Assembly (NCBI GenBank): GCA_019359695.1
Contig: JAHHGV010000022.1
Span: forward strand, 62,001-126,000
DNA from: Brasilonema angustatum HA4187-MV1
GTDB taxonomy: Bacteria; Cyanobacteriota; Cyanobacteriia; Cyanobacteriales; Nostocaceae
Reading direction: 5' to 3'
Length of the DNA stretch: 64,000 bases
Below, in pieces: positions 1 through 9,395 of this stretch; position 1 is the first letter of the stretch; each line of letters starts with the position of its first letter. Made by a program: the position numbers and the translations under genes. The notes below the pieces were generated by a model, which was not told the origin of the DNA, did not search any database, and saw nothing but the letters and a program-made list of their open reading frames with translations.

Positions 1-908
1 TGCACTCAGGTTCTATAGCGCCAGAATATGAATCTCAAGATGAGGAAATTTGGCACGCTTTGGTTTTAGGATTGCGAGATTATGTTCGTAAGTGTGGCTT
101 TTCTAAAGTTGTGCTGGGTTTAAGTGGTGGAATAGATTCTTCATTGGTGGCGGCTGTTGCTACCGCAGCATTGGGTAAAGAAAATGTCCTCGGTATCCTG
201 ATGCCTTCGCCCTACAGTTCTGAGCATTCTATCAGCGATGCTTTGGCATTAGCAGAAAATATTGGTATGAAAACTCATATCCTACAGATAGGGGAGTTAA
301 TGCAAGGCTATGACAAAACGTTAGCTGAGTTATTTGCCCGAACAGAGTTTGGACTGGCAGAGGAGAATATTCAATCCCGGATTAGGGGCAATTTATTGAT
401 GGCAATTTCTAATAAATTTGGCCATCTGTTGCTATCGACTGGTAATAAGTCAGAAATGGCAGTTGGTTACTGCACTCTTTACGGCGATATGAATGGGGGT
501 TTGGCGGTGATTGCTGATGTGCCCAAAACCCGCGTTTATTCGATTTGCCATTGGTTAAATCGCAATGGTGAAATGATCCCACAAAATGTTTTAACCAAAG
601 CACCCAGCGCCGAACTCAAACCCGGTCAACTTGACCAAGACTCGCTACCGTCTTACGAGGTTTTGGACGACATATTGCAACGGTTGATTCACGATTACCA
701 ATCTCCAGAACAAATTATCGCTGCAGGTCATGACCCAGAAATAGTAAGCCGAGTGACTAATTTGGTGGTGCGTGCGGAGTTTAAGCGACGACAAGCACCC
801 CCCGGATTGAAAATTACGGTTCGCGCCTTCGGAACTGGTTGGCGAATGCCTATTGCTAGTAAATGGGCGTCTTTGCAATTCAAAATTCAAAAAAAGATTC
901 TTCATTAG
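1..908 (+). CDS. nadE: Glutamine-dependent NAD+ synthetase, C-terminal part (5' end outside window)
   Basis: This is the synthetase half of NadE, which amidates nicotinic acid adenine dinucleotide to NAD+ with ATP. The reading frame is open from base 3 to the stop at 906-908, so the gene starts upstream of the window and the N-terminal nitrilase-type glutaminase domain is not visible. The PP-loop ATP-binding motif SGGIDSS is near the left edge. Further conserved family segments are STGNKSE, YGDMNGG and the KAPSAELKPGQ(L)DQDSLPSYEVLD region. The end, KRRQAPPGLKITVRAFGTG, resembles cyanobacterial and bacterial NadE C-termini, with a few extra residues after it. The ATG at 60 is internal and is not the real start. 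Confidence 0.93.
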   Translation, partial: HSGSIAPEYESQDEEIWHALVLGLRDYVRKCGFSKVVLGLSGGIDSSLVAAVATAALGKENVLGILMPSPYSSEHSISDALALAENIGMKTHILQIGELMQGYDKTLAELFARTEFGLAEENIQSRIRGNLLMAISNKFGHLLLSTGNKSEMAVGYCTLYGDMNGGLAVIADVPKTRVYSICHWLNRNGEMIPQNVLTKAPSAELKPGQLDQDSLPSYEVLDDILQRLIHDYQSPEQIIAAGHDPEIVSRVTNLVVRAEFKRRQAPPGLKITVRAFGTGWRMPIASKWASLQFKIQKKILH

Positions 909-1710
909 GACTTACGCAAAAACTCTTTTAAACTCACTTATTTACCTATGCGCTAATGGGACTTTAGAACTTTCTGGCAGAAAAAGTGGCTGAAAGCCTT
1001 TGTGGATAAGGCAAATACGTCAACTTTGCTAAAAGTGCCTCAAACCAAGCTACAACAACACGGCGAGGCTTCATCGATCTAAAAGCCTTGCCTGTTCTAC
1101 GATTGAAAGGATTTTGAGCCTAATTTTTTAAAAAGTCCCACTACTTATATCAAGTCCGGATGATCACTTGTCATTGCGAGCGGAGCGGTAGCGTAGCGTG
1201 GCAATCTCAAACCCTTGCGATTGCTACCCTATGGCTGACGCCACGCCTTACGGCTATCGGGAAGCCGCTTTGCGTCTACGTTTCACTGCGTTCCACTCGC
1301 AATGACATACCTTTAAATTTTTACGCCGACTTACTTACATAAACAATGAAAAAAACAATTGAATAATTAAAATCTATGGAATTAGTATCTTTTATTCCTA
1401 TCCATTGTATATGTGTAAAGGAAATTATCATAGCTACTATTTCAAAGATTTGGCTTGTGCTGCGAAGATTTAGAGATAGACAATCTTGGATGTTCTACAT
1501 AAAAAATAAAGATTGTCTAATCAATTTCATCTTCTATTTAACCCTCTAAGTGCATAAGTTGATTTTCCAGAAATCTATGAATGAGTAGAAGGCGACTGAT
1601 TCAAGCTAAACATTTGCGTAAGCGTTCAGGTAGGGCTTAATTCAGACTTTTGTCAATGGGTCTACCTTGGACTACAAACAACACAACAATATTTTTATCA
1701 ATAAATAAAA
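909..1710. other. Intergenic region with interspersed repeats, no gene seen
   Basis: About 800 bases with no convincing ORF. Positions 1147-1175 carry a 29-bp sequence that recurs exactly at 44208-44236. Positions 1175-1310 hold a GC-rich dispersed repeat (gcgagcggagcggtagcg, ccacgccttacggctatcgg) of the type scattered throughout this window. A 60-codon ORF over it is low complexity and is not called. The right half is AT-rich and probably holds the promoter of the STAND block; no clear sigma-70 boxes could be fixed. Confidence 0.6.
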
Positions 1711-2358
1711 ATGACATTATCACCAGATACCCATATTGCTGCCATTTCCTTTGAGCATGACATTCAACGACTAACGGATGATTTTACTGGACGAGATTGG
1801 ATATTCAAGAGAATAGGTGAATGGTTGAAAAATAAAAGCGATCGCTTTTTTATCCTGACTGGGGAACCGGGGGTGGGCAAAAGCGCAATTGCTGCTCAAC
1901 TGATCAAAATTGACAAGAACGACATTAAAGCCTTTCACTTCTGTCGAGCAGGGGACGTGGAAACTGTTAGACCTGGGCGTATACTTCGGTCTTTAGCAGC
2001 TCAGTTAGGGAAAAACCTACCACTACACGGGCAAGCTTTAGCAAATACCATTAAGCCTGTTCACCTGCGAGTAGAGGTCAACGTTAAGATTGAGTCTATG
2101 ACCGGAAGTCAGCTTACAGGAGTCTATATCGAATACCTGAAAGAAAGCGATCCGGATAACGAATTAGATATCCTCATCCGAGCACCCTTGGCAGAGTTGG
2201 AGAAGATGTATGCCCAACAGCAGCAAAAGCCACCTGATGCAGCAGTCATCTTGATTGACTCTTTGGATGAAGCCGTGACCACTACAGGGGATGAAAACGA
2301 CGTGAAGCAGAAGCTTTGGGCTATGCTTGCCTACGCACTAATGCTGATGATAAATTAG
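1711..2358 (+). pseudogene. STAND/NACHT-type P-loop NTPase, truncated after Walker B
   Basis: The product is the front of a signal-transduction NTPase. Walker A (GEPGVGKS) is at residues 51-58 and a Walker B-like VILIDSLDEA is near residue 190. Intact relatives continue for several hundred residues through the rest of the nucleotide-binding module and a winged helix; here the frame stops about 20 residues after Walker B. The last bases overlap, in another frame, the start of the helical-repeat ORF that follows. I infer that a deletion or frameshift near 2300-2345 separated the NTPase head from its repeat tail. A short standalone NTPase that is still made is possible but less likely, because sensor motifs are absent. 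Confidence 0.6.
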
Positions 2359-4337
2359 CAAGTTTATTAATTGTTCATAATGCGTTGCCACAAAAAAGTC
2401 AGTATGATCTCAGAGTTTTAGATGAAGCGAAGAAAGTCGCAGAATTAATTGAGGAAAGTGGGACGAAGATACAAGACCTGCACGACTTAGCAATAGCCCT
2501 TACTCAAGCTGAGCGCTTAAGCGAAGCCCAAGAGATTATAAGTAGAATAAATGACGTTACTGTGAAGGCTGAAACACTAGGAAAGTTGGCAGTAGCCTTT
2601 GCAAAGAAAAAAGATAATGAGCAAGCGATCGCCATCTTCAACCAAATCAAAATACTGATAGGCGGAATCAATGACCAATCTTTGAAAGTAGAGGCATTGC
2701 GGAAGTTGGCAGTAGCTTATCTACAAACGGAATTGGTGTCGCAAGCAAAGCCTATTTTTAAAGAAGCAATAGCAATAGCACTGACAATAAAAGACATAAA
2801 GATACTGAGTCAATTAGCAGTAGCTTTAGCCCAGGCTGGAGATATTGAGAACGCTAATATACTTTTTATTGAAGCTAAAAAACTGACAGAGGGAATTGAA
2901 AACAATTTTAAGAAAGCTGAAACCCTGCGGGAGTTAGCACTAGACTTCGCATTGAGTAAGTTTGTAGAGGAAGCTAAGGCTACTTTTAACAAAGCAGAGG
3001 AAGTGGCACGTAACATTGCTCAAGATTTCAAACAAGTGTACCCGCTGCTGGAATTGGCGAAAGTCCTGGCACTTGCTGGTGAAGTCAATAAGGCGATCGC
3101 AATTTTTGACGAAGCCATAAAAGTTCCAAACGCTATTGAGGAAGGGTGGGAACAGGCAGAGATCCTGCGGAAGTTTGCAGAAACCTTAGTTAAGGCTGAG
3201 TTTGTAACGGAAGCGTGTGTAGTTTTCACCGACGCGAGGAAAGCGGCACGCAGCATTAGGGGAAACTGGGAGCAAGCAGAGGCATTGCGAAACTTGGCAG
3301 CAGGTTTGGTGCAGACTGGATTAACGGAAGAAGTACGTCAGTTCTTCACTGAAGCTGAGAAACTTGCACTCAAAAAGGGAAGTGACGCGCAACAGGAACA
3401 AGTACTATGTAAATGGGCTGTCGTCTTAGAGCAAGCTGGCTTTACCGATAAAGCGAGTGCAATTTGCAACAATGCCGATAAATTTGCACAAGCAAAGCAA
3501 GACATGGCTCGAATGAAGGAACGGGCAGAAGGTGTGCGTGAATTTGCAAACGCCTTCAATCAGATTGGCAGTCACACAGAAGAAGAGTGGGAGTTGTTAG
3601 AAGCTATAAATCAAGCTGAAAACTCCACAGAAGTATGGAAAATCGTACAGACTGTAGTAAATTTCAAACTGTTTGAGCAACCACCACCAGATCAGTTGGT
3701 ATTATTACTAGCTATGGCTCAGCAATTCCCCGCAGCTATTAAAATTGCACAAGCCATCAAAGACGACCAAGAGCAGATATCCATACTGAGTGAATTGGCA
3801 GCAACTATAGCTTGGATGGGCTGCTTCAAGGAGGCATTGAGTATTTTTGGATTCAAAAACGGACAAAGTCAATTTTTAAATGCTTTAGTGGAATGGATAT
3901 TTGCTTCTGAGAAGGTTGAGCAAAAGCGATGGTTAGAGATCCTGCAAGAAACAATACGTATTTTTGGGTGGATGTATCCGTATTGGCATAAAGTTTATGA
4001 CCAGTTAGTTTCTGAAAGCAGTAGAGGAACATCTCCTATTTCTGAGAATCCAATACAGGCAAACAAAAGAAAGCGGAATCCAGCTTCTGAACAAATACAA
4101 ACAAGTAAGAATTCTAGGCTCAAGTTAGTCTTACGTCGTAATGTTAGCTCAATAATTATCTCCCCCGAACAAGCTCAACGCCTTGAAATTTGCATTCACG
4201 AAGCTACTGCTATTCTTTATCACAACATCCCCAAAAATAAACTATCAACTATCGAAAGTATTGAAAGAATTATATTAGAGCAAATTCTCCAGAGCGTCAT
4301 TACGAAAATTGCCGTTTTCCACCAAGGTTTTGAATAA
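2316..4337 (+). CDS. TPR-like helical repeat protein, probable former C-terminal half of the upstream STAND NTPase
   Basis: The ORF opens at a TTG (2316) inside the NTPase fragment; no good ribosome-binding site was found, so the true start is uncertain and translation may depend on the upstream frame. Residues about 20-400 form degenerate alpha-helical repeats of roughly 45 residues with the recurring pattern AE-LR-LA--L--A-----A--IF--A, typical of TPR-like scaffolds. The C-terminal third (after about residue 430) is divergent and the last 100 residues are basic and polar. There is no enzymatic motif. In STAND proteins such repeats act as the sensor that releases the NTPase. Whether this half is expressed alone is unknown. 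Confidence 0.55.
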   Translation: MGYACLRTNADDKLASLLIVHNALPQKSQYDLRVLDEAKKVAELIEESGTKIQDLHDLAIALTQAERLSEAQEIISRINDVTVKAETLGKLAVAFAKKKDNEQAIAIFNQIKILIGGINDQSLKVEALRKLAVAYLQTELVSQAKPIFKEAIAIALTIKDIKILSQLAVALAQAGDIENANILFIEAKKLTEGIENNFKKAETLRELALDFALSKFVEEAKATFNKAEEVARNIAQDFKQVYPLLELAKVLALAGEVNKAIAIFDEAIKVPNAIEEGWEQAEILRKFAETLVKAEFVTEACVVFTDARKAARSIRGNWEQAEALRNLAAGLVQTGLTEEVRQFFTEAEKLALKKGSDAQQEQVLCKWAVVLEQAGFTDKASAICNNADKFAQAKQDMARMKERAEGVREFANAFNQIGSHTEEEWELLEAINQAENSTEVWKIVQTVVNFKLFEQPPPDQLVLLLAMAQQFPAAIKIAQAIKDDQEQISILSELAATIAWMGCFKEALSIFGFKNGQSQFLNALVEWIFASEKVEQKRWLEILQETIRIFGWMYPYWHKVYDQLVSESSRGTSPISENPIQANKRKRNPASEQIQTSKNSRLKLVLRRNVSSIIISPEQAQRLEICIHEATAILYHNIPKNKLSTIESIERIILEQILQSVITKIAVFHQGFE

Positions 4338-4374
4338 GTGTTTAAGGTTACATTTTAACAAGGAATAAGAGGAG

Positions 4375-4944
4375 ATGGAAGAGCGTACTTACAGCCCTTT
4401 GCAAATGGTAGACAACCTATATATGGGTAATAAAAAGCTAAAATTAATCAATGGTTTCAACTGGAAGCCGCTAAATTCAAATTGTCTTCATGTTTTGTTC
4501 TCGATCATAATGCTCTCGATTTTAGGTATGGCTGATAGTAGTTTTGCCTTTGAAGCAAAAGTAAAAGAGGAAACATTGCAAACTTACTGGTACCCGCTCC
4601 CAGGAGAACGCTCTGATAAGACATTACAAAGATCGACTACGGTTTATATATTATATTGTCGTCTTGTAGATCACTGGTGCTATTTAGAAAATTATAAAAT
4701 TTCGCAAAAAAGAATCAGACATCTCCGGCGATGGGTTATGAGAGATCAACTTTGTTCTAATGATACTATGGATAGTAATAGTAGTCCTTTGTTCTCTTGT
4801 AAATCAAAGGCTAATTATTCTACTCTAGATGCTCTGCTCAAGGTGAGAAATTTTTATTGTGATGAAAAAAATCCGTTTTACTGGTTTGACTATAAAGTAG
4901 AAAACCATATAGTAGTAAACTATTTTTGTCCAATAAAAAGATGA
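4375..4944 (+). CDS. Uncharacterised exported or membrane-anchored protein upstream of the CHAT protease
   Basis: I do not recognise the family. The 189-residue product has a hydrophobic stretch near residues 40-60 (LHVLFSIIMLSILGMADSSF, then an Ala-rich end), which looks like a signal peptide or anchor if translation starts at an internal ATG such as 4423. With the first ATG a GAGGAG sits directly against the start codon, which is too close for a normal Shine-Dalgarno. The exported part contains several Cys residues and many aromatic residues, consistent with a small disulfide-bonded domain. The stop codon overlaps the next gene's ATG (ATGA, 4941-4944), so it is probably translationally coupled to the CHAT gene. 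Confidence 0.6.
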   Translation: MEERTYSPLQMVDNLYMGNKKLKLINGFNWKPLNSNCLHVLFSIIMLSILGMADSSFAFEAKVKEETLQTYWYPLPGERSDKTLQRSTTVYILYCRLVDHWCYLENYKISQKRIRHLRRWVMRDQLCSNDTMDSNSSPLFSCKSKANYSTLDALLKVRNFYCDEKNPFYWFDYKVENHIVVNYFCPIKR

Positions 4945-6362
4945 GTAAAAAACGTCAATACATTGATTTAAATCTAGAGTTGCGAGATCTAGATATATCA
5001 AACAACACATTCAAAGTTTCTATTCCCATTTCTACTGTTGGTGAAACTCGCGAAGCATTTCCAGCCCCTTATATTTCTGAAGAAATAGAAGAGTATTTGA
5101 CAAGGCTAGAAAGAAAAAATAATCTTCCACTTTCAGAATTGGTAGAGTTTGGGAAACAGATAACAGCACGGTTATTTCCATCATTAGAAGTTACCAATTT
5201 ATTTCAAAGAGCAATTGAAAAAGCAGGTCAAGACGGTTACATTCGCCTGCGACTAGTGATTAAGCATCCAAAATTAGCTCAAATACCTTGGGAGTTTTGC
5301 TATTTTCCTCAACCAGAAGGTGAAGATAGCTATGATAATTTTCTGGTTCTAAATCCTAAATATTCGATGGTACGCTATGAGCCGATAGATTCTTCTCCAT
5401 CGAAGATTGAGAAAGAGAATCAAGAAAGTTTGCGTCTCTTGGCAGTGACAGCAGATCCAATAGGAAACCTGCAATTGAAGATGGAGCAGAAAGCGATAGA
5501 GAAAGCATTAAAAGGATTTAATGTAAAGGGAGTTAACCTAAATTGGGAACCTTTTATCAATAATCCAACAGTTGATGATTTGATTTCCGAGTTACATAAA
5601 GGGGCTGATTTATTTCACTTTGCTGGTCATGGTGTATTTACAGAAAAAGAGGTTTTTAATTCTCGTGAGCAGGCAAGGTTTGTTATCAATGAATCAGAGT
5701 TCAATAGCTTACAAAGAAACCAAGTTCGTTTTCTTTCTACCTCACCAGAAATAGAAGATTCTAGAGGGATAGGAAATCTAGTTTTACTTAACAAGAAAAC
5801 AGAAGATACTTATGAATTATTTCCTGCTAATGAATTAGCAATACATTTACAGCAAGCAGGTGTCAGAGTAGCTGTTTTGGGCGCTTGTGAAACTGGACGA
5901 CGTGATGGTGTTTCTCCTTGGACTGGAATTGCACCTGCTGTGATGAAACAAGGTATACCAGCAGTGCTAGCAATGCAGTATAAGGTGTCTGATAGTGAAG
6001 CAATCGCCTTTAGTAAGCGATTTTACACCGCGCTAGCAGCTGGACTAACCCTTGATGAAGCTGTATCTCTGGGACGACGAGAAATGTACAACGAGTCAAA
6101 GCAAGGATATGAATGGGCTATACCCGTGCTTTACATGCGTTCGCCTGATGGAATTGTTTTCCCGGAAATTACCAAAAGAGAATTACCAACAGCAAATGCT
6201 TTGCGAGTAGAGGGTGAAGCAGAGATTAAGAGTATTAAGGGAGGAAAGTTTAGTGTTATAGACATTGAAAAAGTTGTTAAAGCTACTCACATTGGAGGAA
6301 AGTTGGTAGCTGATACTGTAGAAAATTCTAACGCTGCAGTAATTGTGATAAAAGAAGCATAG
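4941..6362 (+). CDS. CHAT domain (caspase-like) protease
   Basis: The CHAT fold is a clan CD cysteine protease related to caspases and separase. Counting from the ATG at 4941 (473 aa), the catalytic His is at about 230 in HFAGHG and the catalytic Cys at about 316 in VLGACETG. Flanking family features are present: LRLLAVTADP near 165, PWTGIAPAVMKQGIPAVLAMQ near 326, and SLGRREMY plus EWAIPVLYMR near the end of the domain. The first 90 residues and a beta-rich 45-residue tail (KGGKFSVIDIEKVVKATHIG) are unassigned; the tail could be a recruitment domain. The ATG is preferred to the TTG at 4926 because it gives the ATGA overlap with the upstream gene. The neighbours suggest an inducible cell-suicide or defence module, which is inference. 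Confidence 0.88.
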   Translation: MSKKRQYIDLNLELRDLDISNNTFKVSIPISTVGETREAFPAPYISEEIEEYLTRLERKNNLPLSELVEFGKQITARLFPSLEVTNLFQRAIEKAGQDGYIRLRLVIKHPKLAQIPWEFCYFPQPEGEDSYDNFLVLNPKYSMVRYEPIDSSPSKIEKENQESLRLLAVTADPIGNLQLKMEQKAIEKALKGFNVKGVNLNWEPFINNPTVDDLISELHKGADLFHFAGHGVFTEKEVFNSREQARFVINESEFNSLQRNQVRFLSTSPEIEDSRGIGNLVLLNKKTEDTYELFPANELAIHLQQAGVRVAVLGACETGRRDGVSPWTGIAPAVMKQGIPAVLAMQYKVSDSEAIAFSKRFYTALAAGLTLDEAVSLGRREMYNESKQGYEWAIPVLYMRSPDGIVFPEITKRELPTANALRVEGEAEIKSIKGGKFSVIDIEKVVKATHIGGKLVADTVENSNAAVIVIKEA

Positions 6363-6579
6363 GCATCATTGGAGTTAATTTTTATTGTTTGGTTCATGGC
6401 CACTTTTGTCCTCTTTCCCAAATCGCATCCCATATTTTTACTATTGCTTCACGCTTACCAAGGTTGAAGATAACAGGAGTTAATCCCCAAATATCTGCTA
6501 ATTTGAATATTGAATGTTTGAGAAGGAAGATCCCTACTGGATTTACAATTCCTTTGATGGTGTAAAAAGTATTTCTCTT
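6363..6579. other. Intergenic region before dapB
   Basis: About 215 bases separate the CHAT gene from the chosen dapB start. The dapB frame can be extended upstream to 6514, but those 22 codons do not resemble the family. No terminator-like hairpin or repeat was recognised. Confidence 0.4.
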
Positions 6580-7410
6580 ATGGCGAATCAAACTCCAATC
6601 CCTGTTGTTGTCATTGGTGCTGCGGGCAAAATGGGTCGCGAGGTCATTAAAGCGGTGACGCAAGCAGCAGATATGAATCTTGTAGGTGCGATAGATACAA
6701 CAGCTGAATATCAAGGTCAGGATGCAGGGGAACTGGCGGGTTTAAGTGAACCTTTGGAAATTCCAATTACCAATCAATTGGAACCGATGCTGGCGTTTGC
6801 ATCTCAAGGAAAACAGCTAGGGGTGATGGTAGATTTTACTCATCCTAGTTCTGTGTATGACAATGTTCGTAGTGCGATCGCCTATGGTCTTCGTCCAGTT
6901 GTGGGTACCACTGGCTTAAGTCAAGAACAAATTCAAGATTTAGCAGAATTTGCTGATAAGGCAAGTACGGGGTGTTTAATTATTCCCAATTTTTCTATTG
7001 GTATGGTACTGCTGCAACAAGCAGCAGTTGCGGCTTCTCAACATTTCGACCACGTGGAAATTATTGAACTGCATCATAACCAAAAAGCTGATGCCCCCAG
7101 CGGGACAGCAATTCAAACTGCTCAGATGTTAGCAGAAATAGGTAAAACATATAACCAGCCTCTTGTGGAAGAAACGGAGAAATTACCAGGAGCACGAGGT
7201 AGTACAGCCGAAGAAGGCGTTAGAATTCATAGTGTGCGTTTACCAGGACTGATTGCGCATCAAGAGGTGATTTTTGGTGCTGCTGGTCAAATTTATACTC
7301 TAAGACATGATACGAGCGATCGCGCTTGCTATATGCCAGGAGTATTACTAGCAATTCGCAAAGTCCTCCAGTTAAAGTCGTTAGTATATGGATTAGAAAA
7401 AATTCTTTAA
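6580..7410 (+). CDS. dapB: 4-hydroxy-tetrahydrodipicolinate reductase
   Basis: DapB reduces the DapA product with NAD(P)H in the diaminopimelate/lysine pathway in the cytosol. The start at 6580 gives [20 protein letters not shown], placing the Rossmann GAAGKMG motif at residues 12-18 as in the family, and a 276-aa protein of normal length. Conserved segments are [14 protein letters not shown], the catalytic-site signature [15 protein letters not shown] (His pair and Lys), and [11 protein letters not shown]. It appears to be monocistronic, with a short repeat-rich gap to the next gene. Confidence 0.95.
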   Translation: MANQTPIPVVVIGAAGKMGREVIKAVTQAADMNLVGAIDTTAEYQGQDAGELAGLSEPLEIPITNQLEPMLAFASQGKQLGVMVDFTHPSSVYDNVRSAIAYGLRPVVGTTGLSQEQIQDLAEFADKASTGCLIIPNFSIGMVLLQQAAVAASQHFDHVEIIELHHNQKADAPSGTAIQTAQMLAEIGKTYNQPLVEETEKLPGARGSTAEEGVRIHSVRLPGLIAHQEVIFGAAGQIYTLRHDTSDRACYMPGVLLAIRKVLQLKSLVYGLEKIL

Positions 7411-7500
7411 CAGTAAACAGTAAACAGTGAACAGTTATCAAGCAATTGATGACTGATGACTGATAATTGATAACTGATTTAAAAAATTCAGCACTCACCA
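7411..7500 (+). repeat. Short tandem heptamer-type repeats
   Basis: Directly after dapB the sequence reads cagtaaacagtaaacagtg followed by gatgactgatgactgataa and similar units with a 7-base period. These short tandemly repeated repetitive sequences are common in heterocystous cyanobacteria. No gene is affected. Confidence 0.7.
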
Positions 7501-7517
7501 CTTAGAAGACAGCACTC

Positions 7518-8207
7518 ATGATCGTCCCATTAACTCGCCAAAAATTTGAACAACTCATTCCCCTAATTGCCACTGGTCCGCAGTACAAATACTACTGGGG
7601 GAAATTTCCAGACTTTTTACAACGGCTGCTGATTTCTGTCGTGGCGGTAGCTGTTGTTTTCGTGATTAAAGTCATTTTGCGGGTTGATTTTGGTGGAATA
7701 GTCTTTTTGCTCGGGCTCATTGGTGCCCTTTACTGGCTGTGGGGACCAGTGTTTTGGGCGAGTATGCGGAATGTGAAAAGCCGTCGTTGTAAGTACAGCG
7801 GTTTTCTCCGTGGTCGAGTGCTGGATTATTGGATTGCAGAAGAGTTAATGGGTAAACAGGAAACCGTTGATAACAAAGGCGATTTGGTGATTGTCGAAAA
7901 CCGAGAAAAACGCATTCACTTAGAAATAGGCGATGATACAGGATTTACTGCTGAGTATAAAGCGCCACTGCAATCTGCCTACAAAGTTATTGCTCGCGGT
8001 CAGAGGGCAGAACTGTTGGTGATGTCGAATCGTCCAGATTTAAGCAGTATTGATGAAATTTCCGATATTTATATTCCTAGTCGCGACTTGTGGGTGAGTG
8101 ATTATCCTTCTATACGTCGCGATTTCTTTACTGAGGTGAGTAGTCGCCTGCGCCGTGATGAAGAAGATGAAAGACCGCGTCGCCGTCGCCGTAGGGTGGA
8201 GAGGTAG
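7518..8207 (+). CDS. Conserved cyanobacterial membrane protein (often labelled phosphate ABC transporter permease)
   Basis: The 229-aa protein starts MIVPLTRQKFEQLIPLIATG and has two close hydrophobic segments at about residues 35-75, then a soluble region, and ends in an arginine-rich tail (RPRRRRRRVER). Homologues of this type are widespread in cyanobacteria and some carry a phosphate ABC permease label, but two transmembrane segments and no permease loop do not support that function. The role is unknown. It stands alone, with a repeat-rich gap downstream. Confidence 0.75.
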   Translation: MIVPLTRQKFEQLIPLIATGPQYKYYWGKFPDFLQRLLISVVAVAVVFVIKVILRVDFGGIVFLLGLIGALYWLWGPVFWASMRNVKSRRCKYSGFLRGRVLDYWIAEELMGKQETVDNKGDLVIVENREKRIHLEIGDDTGFTAEYKAPLQSAYKVIARGQRAELLVMSNRPDLSSIDEISDIYIPSRDLWVSDYPSIRRDFFTEVSSRLRRDEEDERPRRRRRRVER

Positions 8208-8351
8208 AAGCGGTTTCATTTTCAATTGTTTTAACCCCCTACACCCTTACTTACACCGTTAGGCGATCGCGCCCAGCGTCTAAGCCTCACCTTGGCGTTG
8301 CCCTTATACCCTTACACCCTGCCTTACAGCCATTGACTTTTACTCTTTGGT
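8208..8351. repeat. Dispersed repeat between convergent genes
   Basis: The gap between the 7518-8207 gene and psb32 contains an HIP1-type gcgatcgc and a GC-rich fragment (cgcccagcgtctaagcctc) like the dispersed repeats elsewhere, followed by CCCTTACACCC-type heptamers. No gene. Confidence 0.5.
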
Positions 8352-9158
8352 TTATGACTCAGCACTAGAAGACTGACTAAAAATAGGGGAAAGGTAGGCA
8401 ACTAAAAGACCGATGATAAAACCGGAAATGTTGCGAACCAGGGGTAGCCAGTCGCTTGTTCGTGTCACTACTGGTCCAATACCAAAGGAGATAAATAAGA
8501 TTCCCCATAGAGGAGAGAAGATTAAAGCCCATTGCCAAGCAAAAACTTGTCCTTCGCGACGAGGTTGAGCTGCAAATCCACAAATGACTCCACCAATTGC
8601 AGAAGAAATCAAAGTGAAAATCCACTGCTCCCGTGGTAATCCGGGAACAACTGCGCAACCTCCCTGAACCAAACAATTTTTGACTGTTTCCATTGCTTGT
8701 AGGATAGCTTGGTCTTCGCCTTCTTCTCGCACAAAGTACAAATTACCAAAGCGGGTTTGTAATTCAATCCAAAAAGTACGCGGTAGAAGTTCGTAAACAG
8801 CGTCACCCACACTAAAGCTGAGAATGTTACCGCCACGGGAATCAGCAACTAGCAAAATGCTTTTGTCATCTAAACCCCAAAAAGGAATAACAGCTCGACC
8901 TGGAGTACGGTCATATTGAGTTAATACTCGGAGTTTCCAGCCAGTTTCCGTTTGAAATTGTTCTAGTTGCTTAACAAGATTTTCTTCTTGAACGCTGGTA
9001 AGAGACTTAGCTAAGTCTACAACTGGGGTTGGGGTATCAGGTAATAGTTCGGGATTGTCATAAGCGTATGCGCTGGGAGAATGCGTCATCCAAATTGACC
9101 CAGCAAGGAAAAATACTGTTACAAAAGCCAGAATTCGTTTCCAAAAACTTTGCTGCAT
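8352..9158 (-). CDS. psb32: Psb32/TLP18.3-type TPM domain protein, photosystem II repair
   Basis: The 268-aa protein has a signal or anchor segment at residues 8-32 ending in YAYDNPELLPD, then a TPM domain beginning PTPVVDLAKSLTSVQEENL, with GWKLRVLTQYD and the Asp-containing segment LDDKSILLVADSRGGNILSF. The C-terminal third has two or three transmembrane helices. In cyanobacteria and chloroplasts this family acts at the thylakoid in photosystem II protection and repair. The TPM domain and the leader are seen; the PSII role comes from family knowledge. Transcribed alone on the minus strand. Confidence 0.85.
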   Translation of the reverse strand: MQQSFWKRILAFVTVFFLAGSIWMTHSPSAYAYDNPELLPDTPTPVVDLAKSLTSVQEENLVKQLEQFQTETGWKLRVLTQYDRTPGRAVIPFWGLDDKSILLVADSRGGNILSFSVGDAVYELLPRTFWIELQTRFGNLYFVREEGEDQAILQAMETVKNCLVQGGCAVVPGLPREQWIFTLISSAIGGVICGFAAQPRREGQVFAWQWALIFSPLWGILFISFGIGPVVTRTSDWLPLVRNISGFIIGLLVAYLSPIFSQSSSAES

Positions 9159-9395
9159 GAGCTTTTATATACAAATCTCAACAGGAAAAGTGAACAAGTT
9201 GTTTTAAAAGAGTACTGGAAAGTGAGACTTCTTTACACTTTTTAACTCTAATCTAATCTAATATCTCAGATCTAGAACTCACTGAGCAAGCTTGTCTGTA
9301 AGGTTAGGATATGAAAATAAGGGCGTAATGCCTTGTGTCCCTGTTCTCATAGAGACTTACACTAATTCGCGCGGGAGCATGAAAGCTCCGACACT

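Noticed and set aside
1160..1342. 60-codon ORF after nadE
   Set aside because: It lies on a dispersed GC-rich repeat that also occurs in other gaps; no family resemblance.
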